Assembly: GCA_964402115.1 (NCBI GenBank)
Contig: CAYOBW010000340.1
Span: 1 to 7,259, forward strand
Length of the DNA stretch: 7,259 nucleotides
Reading direction: 5' to 3'
From: CAYOBW01 sp964402115
Lineage (GTDB): Bacteria > Verrucomicrobiota > Kiritimatiellia > UBA8416 > CAYOBW01
Each line of letters begins with the position of its first letter. Position 1 is the first letter of the stretch. Positions 1-7,214 of the stretch are shown in pieces. The translations under genes were made by a program, and so were the position numbers. The notes beneath the pieces are model-generated. The model did no database searches. It saw nothing but the letters and a program-made list of their open reading frames with translations, and was not told the DNA's origin.

Positions 1-3000
1 TCCGCGGGCGCGGCGGCGAGGCGCGCGCGCAGCAGGTACAGGTACTCGAAATCCTCGCAGCCCTCGGCGGCCTGCTCCACACGCACAGACGGCACCGGCT
101 CGCGCCGACCGAACGGCCGGCCGGGATAGGCGAGAAAACCGTCGCCATTCGGGTAGCGCACCCAGAACTCCTCGCCCGGCGCCATGCTCTGGTGGATGTA
201 CGCGTGCCAGCCGACGGCATAGGGATCGTACGTGAGCCAATCCACGCCCCAGAACTCGTAGGCCTCCGCGCCGTACTTGAAACAGTAGTGGGGCAGCAGC
301 CGCTCGATCGCGCAATACGGGGTGTCCGTGCACATGTGACCGTCGGTCGTCCACCAGACGCGCGCGCCGCCCCGCCGCAACTCCTCCAGCTTCGCGACCG
401 GCACGACGCCGTAGTGGCCTACGCCCCACACGTTCAGGTAGCCGTCCCACGCGGGCTGGTGATGCCACGTGCTGCAGTAGATCGGAATCGCCGGGTCCAC
501 GGCGTGGATCATGTCGCAGAGCGCCCGCATCTGCGCACGGATCGGCGCCTCGTGATCGAACGGCTCGTCGGAGATATACAGCACACACTTGCGATCCCAG
601 CCGCGCGCCTTCAGGTGGTCCCAGAAGACCTTCAGGCACGCTTGGTAAGCACGCACGAAAGCGGGCCGCAGGACAGCGCGATCCACGCCGGGGTACGGCG
701 CGACGCCCTCGTACGGCGCCTCGCCGAACTTGCTTCCCGGCGGGTGACCCCAGCCGAACGCGTAGAACAGCCACGGCGTGTACATGTGTGGCAACTTCAG
801 CGTGTCGAAGTAGTACGTCGCGGCCTCGTCGAAGGCGCTGAAGTCGGCTTCGACCTTACCGTCCCGATAGGCGATCCGCGGCTCGGGCCGCACGGTGTCG
901 GGGCAGAGCCGCCGCTCGGCCATGAACCGCCACATCGCGCGCCGCGCCTCGTCCTCGGTCAGCCCGGGCTGCTCCCAGTGCCGCCCGGTGGGGCGGACGT
1001 CGTAGATGGCCTTCACATGCTGCTCGGCGGGCAGCGCGAAGTCCCAGACGTGCAGCGTGTACGGCGCCTCGGCCAGCACCCGGCCCTCCGCGCGAAAGCG
1101 CACAACGCCGCGGTAGTCGCCCGGGGCCGCGTCCGCCGGCACACGGAAGGTCAGCCAGACGGGCTGCGTGGCGTTGGCGGCGAGGTCGAAGGTCGCGACC
1201 GGCAGAATAGGGTCGGGCCACCACCCCGGCCAGCCATCCGAGCCACCCCCGCCCGCGGGCGGCACACGCCGCAACCACGCCGGCCCCTTGTCGTTGTAGT
1301 AGTTGGTCACGTGATCGATCGGCACGTAGCCCACCACGCCGACCTCCGGCGCGGACAACCGCCGGCCCCACTGACCGCGCGGCGGTTCGGCCTCCACGGT
1401 CACCCCCGCCTGCGCCCGCGGCGCGCGCAGGGCCACCTGCAGCGGCTCCCGCTCGCCACGAGCGGCGGTCAGGCGCACGGCTAAGGCCTCAGCCGGCAGC
1501 GGCGGCAGGTCGTCGCGAAACACCTTCACGATCGCGTTCACCGCCCAGGCCGCGGGCGCCACCGTACCCGGACCGGGGCGAGCCTCGAGCGCCAGCAACA
1601 GCCCAGGCGTCACGGGCGCCAGCAGCACGCCGTCATGCCACAAGGTACCGGACGCCTGCATCGTGAGGTGCAGCTCGAGTTGCGCGGCATCCGCGGGCAG
1701 CGTGCATACCCCCTGCAGCAGCGTCCAGTCGCACGTCCCGCTCAACCCCGGGCCGACACCCAGGAACGCATTCGCGCGGCAGAGCACGCCGTCGGCCGTC
1801 TTCGCGTGTGCGTGCAGTAGCGCCGCACCGCCCGTCACGTCGCGGCTCTTCAGCCAGCAGGCGTACAGGTAGGTCCCGCCCCCGGCGACAGGCACCGGCT
1901 GATGCCACCCGTGCCAGCCCGAGGCTGCCGCGCCACTGACGGACAGGCGCGCCGCGCGGGCGCCCAGCAGGCCGGGCGCCTCGGCGGCCATCGCAACCTC
2001 CCCAGCCCCGCCGCCCTCCGCCCCCTGCCAGCCCGCGGGTACGTCGCCCCCATCCTCGAAACTCGCATTGCGGGCCAGGTTCGCCGCCCCGGCGACGAGC
2101 TGCGCGTAGGCTTCCCGCGCGACGCCTTCCACCGACTCGCGCGTCTCCCCACCGGGCAGGGCGGGATTAGCCGCGTAGGCCCGCACCGCCGGCGTCGCCG
2201 CAGCTGACGCCGCACCGCCGCCCGCCGCGAGGTAGACGTGGAACGTGCGCCGCGTGCGCGGACCGACGCCGCCCGGAAACGCGAGCAGCGCGCCGAGCCG
2301 GCACGAGGTCACGCGTGTGCCGCCGGCGTATACGGCCAACCGCGCGGGATCGGCGCGCCCGTTCAGCCGCGCGAGGGCCGGCGCCATGTCCACGGCAACG
2401 AGACCGCCCTCCCGCGCGGTGTCGGCCATGTTCAGCACCTGCACCGGGAAACGCCAGCGCCACGCCGCCCCCTCGGCCCCCGCCGGCCACGGCGCCGCGG
2501 CGTCCTGCTCGCGAATCGCCGGCAGCCGCTCCGGCGGCTCGGCCCAGGCGCGCAGATCGCCTGGGGCCAGGCATTCGAGCGAGATATCGTCGAACCACGC
2601 CTCGCCCGTGCCGCGCAGGACGGTGCCCACCGTCGCGCGGTCGGACGCCGGCGGGGCGGTGAATTCGGCGCGCAGCTCTTTCCACGGATAAGCCCCGCCA
2701 CCGCCGTCCAGGGTGAGGTTGCGCAGCTGGCTGTTCGTCGCGTTGCCAATGTGCGCGAACCACCCCGCAAAGCCCACGACCTTTTCGGCACGCACCCACG
2801 CCCGCAGCAGGTAGCGAGCGCCGGCCTCAATACGGATGGCGTGCTGCCGCGTGCCGATCCAGGTCGCCTCCGCCCCCTGAGCCACCGTCGTGTGCAGGCA
2901 ACGCGCGCCGCCGTGCGGCTGCGTGTCGCTCCAGGCCACGCGGTGCGTCGCGTCGCCGGCGTCCGGCGTCCAGGCCGCGGGCACACCGTTCGTGCCGGAC

Positions 3001-3470
3001 TCCACCCCGCCGTTGCGCAATCCGACCGTGGCATCCAGGAAGTCGGGCACGGCCCAGGCCGAGGGATTGTCGAAGTAGATGTGGCAGACAGTGGAGCCGC
3101 GGGCGGGACACGACACGGGAATCGTCAACGTGGCCCCCGCGGGCAGCGGTCCGGTCCGCAGCGGCGCACCGTCGGCCCCGCGCGCGGCCCAGAGCAGCTC
3201 CGCGCCGTTGGTGTCGCACACGCGCACCGCCTCCGCGCGCGTGCCGGCCATGGCCAGCGCGCCCGGCGTGGCGCCGATCGGCAGGTCCACCGCGGCCCCG
3301 GCCACGGCCTGATCGGTCGCGTTGGTCACGCGGACCGCGCAGCGCTGACGCCAGTAATCGCCCTGGCCCAGGTAGAGGTCGGCGTTCCAGGGTGTCGCCG
3401 CCCGCAGGCCGGTCGCCGCGCACAGCGCCGCCAACCCTGTCCCCGTGCCGATCCACCGTTTCCTGCGCAT
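1..3470 (-). CDS. Giant multidomain secreted DUF4091/GH123-like protein (3' end outside window)
   Basis: One open frame runs from ATG 3470 through position 1 with no stop: at least 1156 codons, C-terminus missing. Start evidence is AAGGGG seven bases upstream and a signal peptide (MRRKRW, then a small-residue/hydrophobic core, cleavage near residue 24). Domains in order: a beta domain (about 30-145); a carbohydrate-binding-like jelly roll (about 150-300, from NGGVESG at 153 to WFDDISLEC at 292-300); a second beta domain (about 337-415); a second jelly roll (about 464-619, opening NLARNASFEDG); then a GH123-type N-terminal beta domain (about 635-810) with VGYVPID (713-719), GWWPDPILP (749-757) and QPVW (769-772). 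A barrel follows from about 815, with SDEP at 967-970 (D968, E969) matching the GH123 Asp-Glu pair, and GCEDFEYLYLL (1137-1147) is a DUF4091 end signature. Probably only a few tens of residues are missing. Inferred role: an extracellular, glycan-anchored glycosidase acting with the fucosidase encoded 110 bases upstream. Substrate unknown; beta-N-acetylgalactosaminide is only the best family guess. Confidence 0.92.
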   Translation of the reverse strand, partial: MRRKRWIGTGTGLAALCAATGLRAATPWNADLYLGQGDYWRQRCAVRVTNATDQAVAGAAVDLPIGATPGALAMAGTRAEAVRVCDTNGAELLWAARGADGAPLRTGPLPAGATLTIPVSCPARGSTVCHIYFDNPSAWAVPDFLDATVGLRNGGVESGTNGVPAAWTPDAGDATHRVAWSDTQPHGGARCLHTTVAQGAEATWIGTRQHAIRIEAGARYLLRAWVRAEKVVGFAGWFAHIGNATNSQLRNLTLDGGGGAYPWKELRAEFTAPPASDRATVGTVLRGTGEAWFDDISLECLAPGDLRAWAEPPERLPAIREQDAAAPWPAGAEGAAWRWRFPVQVLNMADTAREGGLVAVDMAPALARLNGRADPARLAVYAGGTRVTSCRLGALLAFPGGVGPRTRRTFHVYLAAGGGAASAAATPAVRAYAANPALPGGETRESVEGVAREAYAQLVAGAANLARNASFEDGGDVPAGWQGAEGGGAGEVAMAAEAPGLLGARAARLSVSGAAASGWHGWHQPVPVAGGGTYLYACWLKSRDVTGGAALLHAHAKTADGVLCRANAFLGVGPGLSGTCDWTLLQGVCTLPADAAQLELHLTMQASGTLWHDGVLLAPVTPGLLLALEARPGPGTVAPAAWAVNAIVKVFRDDLPPLPAEALAVRLTAARGEREPLQVALRAPRAQAGVTVEAEPPRGQWGRRLSAPEVGVVGYVPIDHVTNYYNDKGPAWLRRVPPAGGGGSDGWPGWWPDPILPVATFDLAANATQPVWLTFRVPADAAPGDYRGVVRFRAEGRVLAEAPYTLHVWDFALPAEQHVKAIYDVRPTGRHWEQPGLTEDEARRAMWRFMAERRLCPDTVRPEPRIAYRDGKVEADFSAFDEAATYYFDTLKLPHMYTPWLFYAFGWGHPPGSKFGEAPYEGVAPYPGVDRAVLRPAFVRAYQACLKVFWDHLKARGWDRKCVLYISDEPFDHEAPIRAQMRALCDMIHAVDPAIPIYCSTWHHQPAWDGYLNVWGVGHYGVVPVAKLEELRRGGARVWWTTDGHMCTDTPYCAIERLLPHYCFKYGAEAYEFWGVDWLTYDPYAVGWHAYIHQSMAPGEEFWVRYPNGDGFLAYPGRPFGRREPVPSVRVEQAAEGCEDFEYLYLLRARLAAAPA

Positions 3471-3477
3471 CAGCTGG

Positions 3478-3483
3478 CCCCTT
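3478..3483 (-). promoter_or_regulatory. Ribosome binding site of the giant DUF4091 gene
   Basis: The coding strand reads AAGGGG, then CCAGCTG (seven bases), then the ATG at 3470. It is a reasonable but imperfect Shine-Dalgarno sequence. It is immediately preceded by GAACGGG, a third partial copy of the palindrome arm found just upstream. Confidence 0.6.
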
Positions 3484-3514
3484 CCCGTTCGGCTCCCCGC
3501 GGCGCTCCAACACT

Positions 3515-3534
3515 GAACGGGCTGAAGCCCGTTC
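3515..3534. repeat. Perfect REP-like palindrome between the fucosidase and giant DUF4091 genes
   Basis: GAACGGGCTGAAGCCCGTTC has perfect nine-base arms (3515-3523 and 3526-3534) around a central GA. As RNA it folds as an eight-base-pair stem with a four-base loop. It sits in the middle of the 110-base gap (3471-3580), 46 bases after the fucosidase stop codon and 44 bases before the next start codon. There is no T-rich tract after it on either strand, so a standard intrinsic terminator is unlikely. The shape (short GC-rich palindrome with a TTCA-type loop, in an intergenic gap) resembles REP elements, which in many GC-rich bacteria are dispersed and linked to REP-associated tyrosine transposases. 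No such transposase is in the window, and copy number cannot be judged here. It could also stabilise or attenuate the message between the two genes. Confidence 0.7.
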
Positions 3535-3580
3535 TACGTGGCCCCGTCACTGCGCGCCATTCGCATCTGCCGACGGTGGA

Positions 3581-5368
3581 TCACGGCGCTGCGGGCGTCA
3601 GCGTCAGGCCACGCAGGTTGAGCAGTGCCTCGCCCTTCTTCTCGGCGCAGGCCAGCTTGACCGTGCACCCCCCCGCGGCCAGGTTGAGCTCACCAGCCAC
3701 GCGCTTCGCGTAGGTCCCCCACCCGCCCGTGCTCTCCAGCACGCCAGTCAGCTTCTGCTCGCCGCACGTCAGCACGAACTGCCCGCCCGACGACTTCGGC
3801 TCCACAGCCACGTCCATTTCGACGCGGTAGCGACCGGTACGGGTGACCGTGATGGACCACTCCGCGAAGTCGGCAGGGTTCAGCCAGTAGCCCAGGTTCG
3901 GCGCACCGTGGGTCGTCTCGACCTTCAAACCGTGCCCGGTGATGTCGGCAGCCGTGGCCGTGAGCGAGAACACACCGTCCGCCCCGGCCCGCAGGCCGGC
4001 CTGCGCCACCTGCGGCGCCCCCTTGATCTCCAGCTCAATCACCGTCGCCGCCGGATCCGGCATGGCCGCGGGCACGCCGAGGGTCAACCCCTCTTCGCTG
4101 CTCGCGACGGTCAGCTTCGCGCGCGGCTCCGCCAGCAGGCGCGCCTTCTTCACCGGGTTCAGCAGCGGAATCGTCAGCTTGCCGTCCGCCGGCCAGTCGA
4201 AGACGTGCAGGTAGAGCTTGCCCTCCTTCTGCGTACACCGGCCCCACGGCAGCTGCCGCTTGAAGGGCCCCGCCACGGTGCCGTAGATCGCCTCGCTGTT
4301 GACCGCCATCCAGCGCCCGACCGCCTGCAGCCGCTCGACGCTAGCCGCGGGGATCAGCCCCTCCGCCGTCGGTCCCACGTTCAGCAGGTAGTTACCGCCC
4401 TTGCTGGCGCAGTCCACGAGGTTGCGGATGAGGGTCTCGGCGGACTTCCAATTCTGGTCGTACTGGTTGTATCCCCAGTGGTTGTTCATGGTCATGCACG
4501 ACTCCCAGTCCACTCCCGGCCCGAAGCCGGCGGGGGGGATCTCCTGCTCCGGCGTGCCGTAGTCCCCGACGCGCTCGGCGCCCTGGTCCATGCCCATCAT
4601 CCCCGCGCGGCCCTTGCCGACGCGGTTGTTGACGATGATGCGCGGCTGCAGACCGCGCACGTAGTGGTACAGATCCACACCCCGCTCGTGCGTCCAGGGC
4701 TGCTCCCATTCGCCGTCGAACCACAGGATGCCGATGGGGCCGTAGTTCGTGAGCAGCTCCTTCAGCTGCCCCTTCAGGAAGCCCACGTAGCGGTCCATAT
4801 CGGGCGTGCCGGTGGCCTTGTCGTTCCACGCCCGCCGCTGTGCGTAGTCGGGATGGCGCCAGTCCATGATCGAGTGGTAGAAGCAGAAGACCAAGTCCTG
4901 TTTGCGGCAGGCGTCGGCGAGTTCCTTCAGCGGATCCCGCTGGAACGGCGTGGACTTGATGCACCAGTCCGTCAGGGCCGACGGGTAGAGCGCGAAGCCG
5001 TCGTGGTGCTTGCTGGTGATGACCATGTACTTCATGCCCGCGACCCTGGCCAGCGCCACCCACTCGGCGGCGTTGAACTTCACCGGGTTGAAGCGCGCCG
5101 CGAACGTCTCGTACTCCGACACGGGGATCTTGCCGGTCTCCATGATCCACTCGCCATGGTCCTTGCCGCCCTTCCACTCGCCCGCCGGCACCGCGTAAAG
5201 GCCCCAGTGAATGAACATGCCGAAGCGCGCCTCGCTGAACCAGCGCATGCGCGCCTCGCGCGCGGCGGCCGTTTCCGCCGGCGGCGCATTCGTCGCCGCT
5301 GCCGCCACCGCCACCTGCCCCGCCAGCCACATCGCCGCCAGTAAGCCCGTCCACAGCATCCGTTTCAT
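3581..5368 (-). CDS. Secreted GH29 alpha-L-fucosidase with C-terminal beta-sandwich-like domain
   Basis: This 595-residue enzyme should hydrolyse terminal alpha-L-fucose from glycans, with retention of configuration. Seen: a signal peptide (basic MKR, hydrophobic core about 4-22, Ala-rich end near 23-25) that places it outside the cytoplasm. The GH29 barrel spans about 35-365 and includes RFGMFIHWG (48-56), TSKHHDGFALYPS (118-130), FYHSIMDWRHPDY (163-175), GILWFDGEW (213-221), NNR (247-249), GDYGTPEQE (268-276), DWESCM (287-292) and NYLLNVGPTAEG (326-337). By family analogy D218 in WFDG is the nucleophile, and H54, H121, H122, W216 and R249 line the fucose pocket. The acid/base residue varies within GH29; E274 or E289 are candidates. 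A small beta domain follows the barrel (about 370-450). A further beta-rich domain (about 485-593; YWLNPADFAEWSI, GGWGTY, LNLAAGG) looks like a CBM6/CBM35-type carbohydrate-binding fold; this last point is inference. The start is supported by AAGGAG six bases upstream and by the signal peptide. The gene sits 19 bases after the upstream hydrolase gene, so the two are probably cotranscribed. Confidence 0.96.
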   Translation of the reverse strand: MKRMLWTGLLAAMWLAGQVAVAAAATNAPPAETAAAREARMRWFSEARFGMFIHWGLYAVPAGEWKGGKDHGEWIMETGKIPVSEYETFAARFNPVKFNAAEWVALARVAGMKYMVITSKHHDGFALYPSALTDWCIKSTPFQRDPLKELADACRKQDLVFCFYHSIMDWRHPDYAQRRAWNDKATGTPDMDRYVGFLKGQLKELLTNYGPIGILWFDGEWEQPWTHERGVDLYHYVRGLQPRIIVNNRVGKGRAGMMGMDQGAERVGDYGTPEQEIPPAGFGPGVDWESCMTMNNHWGYNQYDQNWKSAETLIRNLVDCASKGGNYLLNVGPTAEGLIPAASVERLQAVGRWMAVNSEAIYGTVAGPFKRQLPWGRCTQKEGKLYLHVFDWPADGKLTIPLLNPVKKARLLAEPRAKLTVASSEEGLTLGVPAAMPDPAATVIELEIKGAPQVAQAGLRAGADGVFSLTATAADITGHGLKVETTHGAPNLGYWLNPADFAEWSITVTRTGRYRVEMDVAVEPKSSGGQFVLTCGEQKLTGVLESTGGWGTYAKRVAGELNLAAGGCTVKLACAEKKGEALLNLRGLTLTPAAP

Positions 5369-5374
5369 CCATCG

Positions 5375-5382
5375 CTCCTTCC
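5375..5382 (-). promoter_or_regulatory. Ribosome binding site of the GH29 fucosidase gene
   Basis: On the coding strand GGAAGGAG lies six bases (CGATGG) before the ATG at 5368. It lies wholly inside the 19-base gap after the upstream stop codon. A second ATG, in another frame, begins at 5372 within the spacer; it leads into a shadow frame with no recognisable protein. The signal peptide and GH29 motifs fix the start at 5368. Confidence 0.85.
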
Positions 5383-5387
5383 GCGCT

Positions 5388-7214
5388 TCAACGCGCCCTG
5401 TCCGCCGACGCCTGCGCGGCGCCCTCCGCCTCCGGCACCGCGTCGTCCCCGATCAGCCCTTCCCACCCCAACAGGTCCAGCAGCCTCGCGCGCGTCCGGC
5501 GAAACGCCGCCACGTCAAGATTGTAGTCCCGCAGGCTGCGCACCTGCGCGCCCACCAGCCGCGCGGCCACGCGCGGGTTGCGCGCGGCGAGCTGCGCCAG
5601 CAGGTTGAAGTCGTCGATGCCGTCGCGCATGGCCTCGAAGCGCAGCGAATCCACCGGCCTGCCATCCGCGCCCGGATAGACGATGTAGGCGTCGCCCGGG
5701 GTCACCCACTCCCGCACCCCGCCGACTTCCGTGCCCCACGTCGCGCTGACGTAGGGATCGCCCAGCCACGCGTTGTACCCCCAGTGCAGGTAGCCCTTCG
5801 TGCCGCACACGGCGTGCACCCAATGGACGTACCGGGTCTTGAGCAGCGGCTGATACAGGAACCGGTTCGGATACGGACCGCGCGGGTACATGCAGGTGTA
5901 ATGCCAAACTTCGACGCCCTGCGCCTGCAGCGCGCGGTAGAAGGGCAGGTTGTCCTCCAGGTCGTTCAGCATCGGCACCCAGATATCCGGCCCGGCCCCC
6001 GCCGCGTGCAGGTTCGTCGTGCAGACCGCGTCCACGGTGCGGAGCCGCGGGGCGTGGCGCCGCACGAGCGCGCGCACGCGCCCGTAGTCCGCGACGTGTT
6101 CGGCGCACGGCTCGTCCACGAGGTGCTGCACGTAGTCGTCCAGCCAGCCCCGCCGACGCACGTGTCGGGCAAGCGCGGGCAGGAACTGCGCGAGGAACGC
6201 CTGCGCCCGCGGCGCCTCGATGGAGATGCGCTCGCGAACCGCGCGACCGGCCGAGGCGGGCCCGGACGGCACGTAGACCAACACGCGCCCGCTCCCGTCT
6301 CGCCGCTCGCAGCGTCCCAGGTGACTGCCTTCGAGGTAGCGGCCGCCCGCGCCGCGGCAGGTCTCGACCCAGCGGTCAAGGTTGTCGAAGCCGAACGTCC
6401 AGGAGCCGGGCTGGCGCTCGTCGCAGGCGACAAGATCGAAGAGCGGCAGGAAGAACGTGTTCTGCCGGTGCGCGACCATGTTGCGGACGCAGCCGTCCAG
6501 CCGCGGCCAGTAGGCCTCGTCCGCCGGGGAAAGGTCCGGCACGGGCGGACAACCGCGCCCGGCCTTGAACCAGTTCGTGACGCGCAACGTCTGCGGCGCG
6601 AGGGCCGCGGCGTGCACCCGGAGCCGCAGGGGCAGGCGTGCCTCGTAACGCGTGCGCCCGTGACAGCCGTGCAGGACCAGGGTCAGCGTGTACGTGTCCG
6701 GGCGCGCGTCTGGCGGCACGGGGACGGTCACCCAGACCGGCTGGTTGAAGCCGGCGGGCAGATCCACGAAGGCGTGTTCGAGCAGGATATCGGGAAAATC
6801 GTTCGTCAGCGCGCCGCCCACGGGGTCGGGGGCGTAACCCACGCGCTCGGTCACGGCCACGTAGCCGACAAACCGTGCGCGCACGCCGGCGAAAGGTGCG
6901 CCCAGGACGGCAGCCTGCAGGCCCGCGAGGGGCACGTCGGCGCGGGCGACCACCTGGAAGGTCGCCGTCTCGCCGCGCGCCGCGTCGGCACGGGCGACCG
7001 TCTGGGTGCCGGGAACCGCGTGGCGCAGCACCTTCACCAGCGGATCTTCGACCCAGACCCGCAGCGGCACGGTGGAGGTCCACGGGCTCAGCGTCGCCGC
7101 AGCCGCCGGCGAGGCGAGCAGCGCAGCCACCCCGAGGAGAGGCAGAACACTGCCGCACGACCGCGAAAACCGTTGTGTGAGCCTCCGCTGCATAGCCCCG
7201 GCATGCTCCCGCAT
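5388..7214 (-). CDS. Secreted DUF4091/GH123-like glycoside hydrolase
   Basis: This is a 608-residue protein ending in TGA at 5390-5388. Seen: a basic n-region (QRRLTQRFSR, residues 9-18), a hydrophobic stretch (LPLLGVAALLA, 24-34) and an Ala-rich cleavage region (about 36-40), which together make a Sec signal peptide. An N-terminal beta domain (about 45-200) contains GETATFQVVA (81-90), FVGYV (115-119), DFPDILLEH (139-147) and QPVWVTVPVP (158-167). It leads into TNWF (213-216) and a barrel-type domain. VDEP at 366-369 (D367, E368) falls after a predicted strand, where GH123 enzymes carry the Asp-Glu pair of their substrate-assisted retaining mechanism. WHYTCMYPRGPYPN (437-450) and SLRFEAMRDGIDDFNLL (523-539) are typical of the DUF4091 C-terminal half. 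Known: characterised GH123 members are beta-N-acetylgalactosaminidases, but most DUF4091 proteins are untested. Inferred: an exported glycosidase of unknown substrate. It is first in a likely operon with the fucosidase. The start is uncertain. ATG 7214 lacks a good Shine-Dalgarno, and the in-frame ATG at 7193 (Met8) gives a more ordinary signal peptide. Confidence 0.9.
   Translation of the reverse strand: MREHAGAMQRRLTQRFSRSCGSVLPLLGVAALLASPAAAATLSPWTSTVPLRVWVEDPLVKVLRHAVPGTQTVARADAARGETATFQVVARADVPLAGLQAAVLGAPFAGVRARFVGYVAVTERVGYAPDPVGGALTNDFPDILLEHAFVDLPAGFNQPVWVTVPVPPDARPDTYTLTLVLHGCHGRTRYEARLPLRLRVHAAALAPQTLRVTNWFKAGRGCPPVPDLSPADEAYWPRLDGCVRNMVAHRQNTFFLPLFDLVACDERQPGSWTFGFDNLDRWVETCRGAGGRYLEGSHLGRCERRDGSGRVLVYVPSGPASAGRAVRERISIEAPRAQAFLAQFLPALARHVRRRGWLDDYVQHLVDEPCAEHVADYGRVRALVRRHAPRLRTVDAVCTTNLHAAGAGPDIWVPMLNDLEDNLPFYRALQAQGVEVWHYTCMYPRGPYPNRFLYQPLLKTRYVHWVHAVCGTKGYLHWGYNAWLGDPYVSATWGTEVGGVREWVTPGDAYIVYPGADGRPVDSLRFEAMRDGIDDFNLLAQLAARNPRVAARLVGAQVRSLRDYNLDVAAFRRTRARLLDLLGWEGLIGDDAVPEAEGAAQASADRAR

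Noticed and set aside
192..1484. A 430-codon open frame on the plus strand.
   Set aside because: It lies opposite the barrel and adjoining domain of the giant DUF4091 gene, whose frame carries recognisable motifs on both sides. The plus-strand product has shadow-like composition and no recognisable motif.
1..3470. Possible pseudogene or frameshift, because the giant protein is so long.
   Set aside because: Codon phase was checked at eight separate motifs from residue 153 to 1138, and all lie in the same frame as ATG 3470 with no stop.
2432..3513. Two overlapping minus-strand frames of about 200 and 228 codons (3034-2432 and 3513-2827).
   Set aside because: They are alternative frames inside the giant gene, whose own frame has a signal peptide, ordered motifs and no interruption. 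I checked TTA, CTA and TCA on the plus strand over 1-3470 and found none in the gene's frame.
3515..3534. Intrinsic transcription terminator after the fucosidase gene.
   Set aside because: The stem is followed by AGTGTTGG on the coding strand, not a T-run, and the plus-strand side is also not T-rich.
2238..3713. A 491-codon plus-strand frame spanning the intergenic gap and two gene ends.
   Set aside because: It is antisense to the N-terminal half of the giant gene and to the fucosidase C-terminus, reads through the palindrome, and has shadow-like composition.
3392..5344. A 650-codon open frame on the plus strand opposite the fucosidase.
   Set aside because: The fucosidase on the minus strand is certain from GH29 motifs. 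The plus-strand translation is rich in Arg, Pro, Ala and His with no domain, as expected from the antisense of GC-rich codons.
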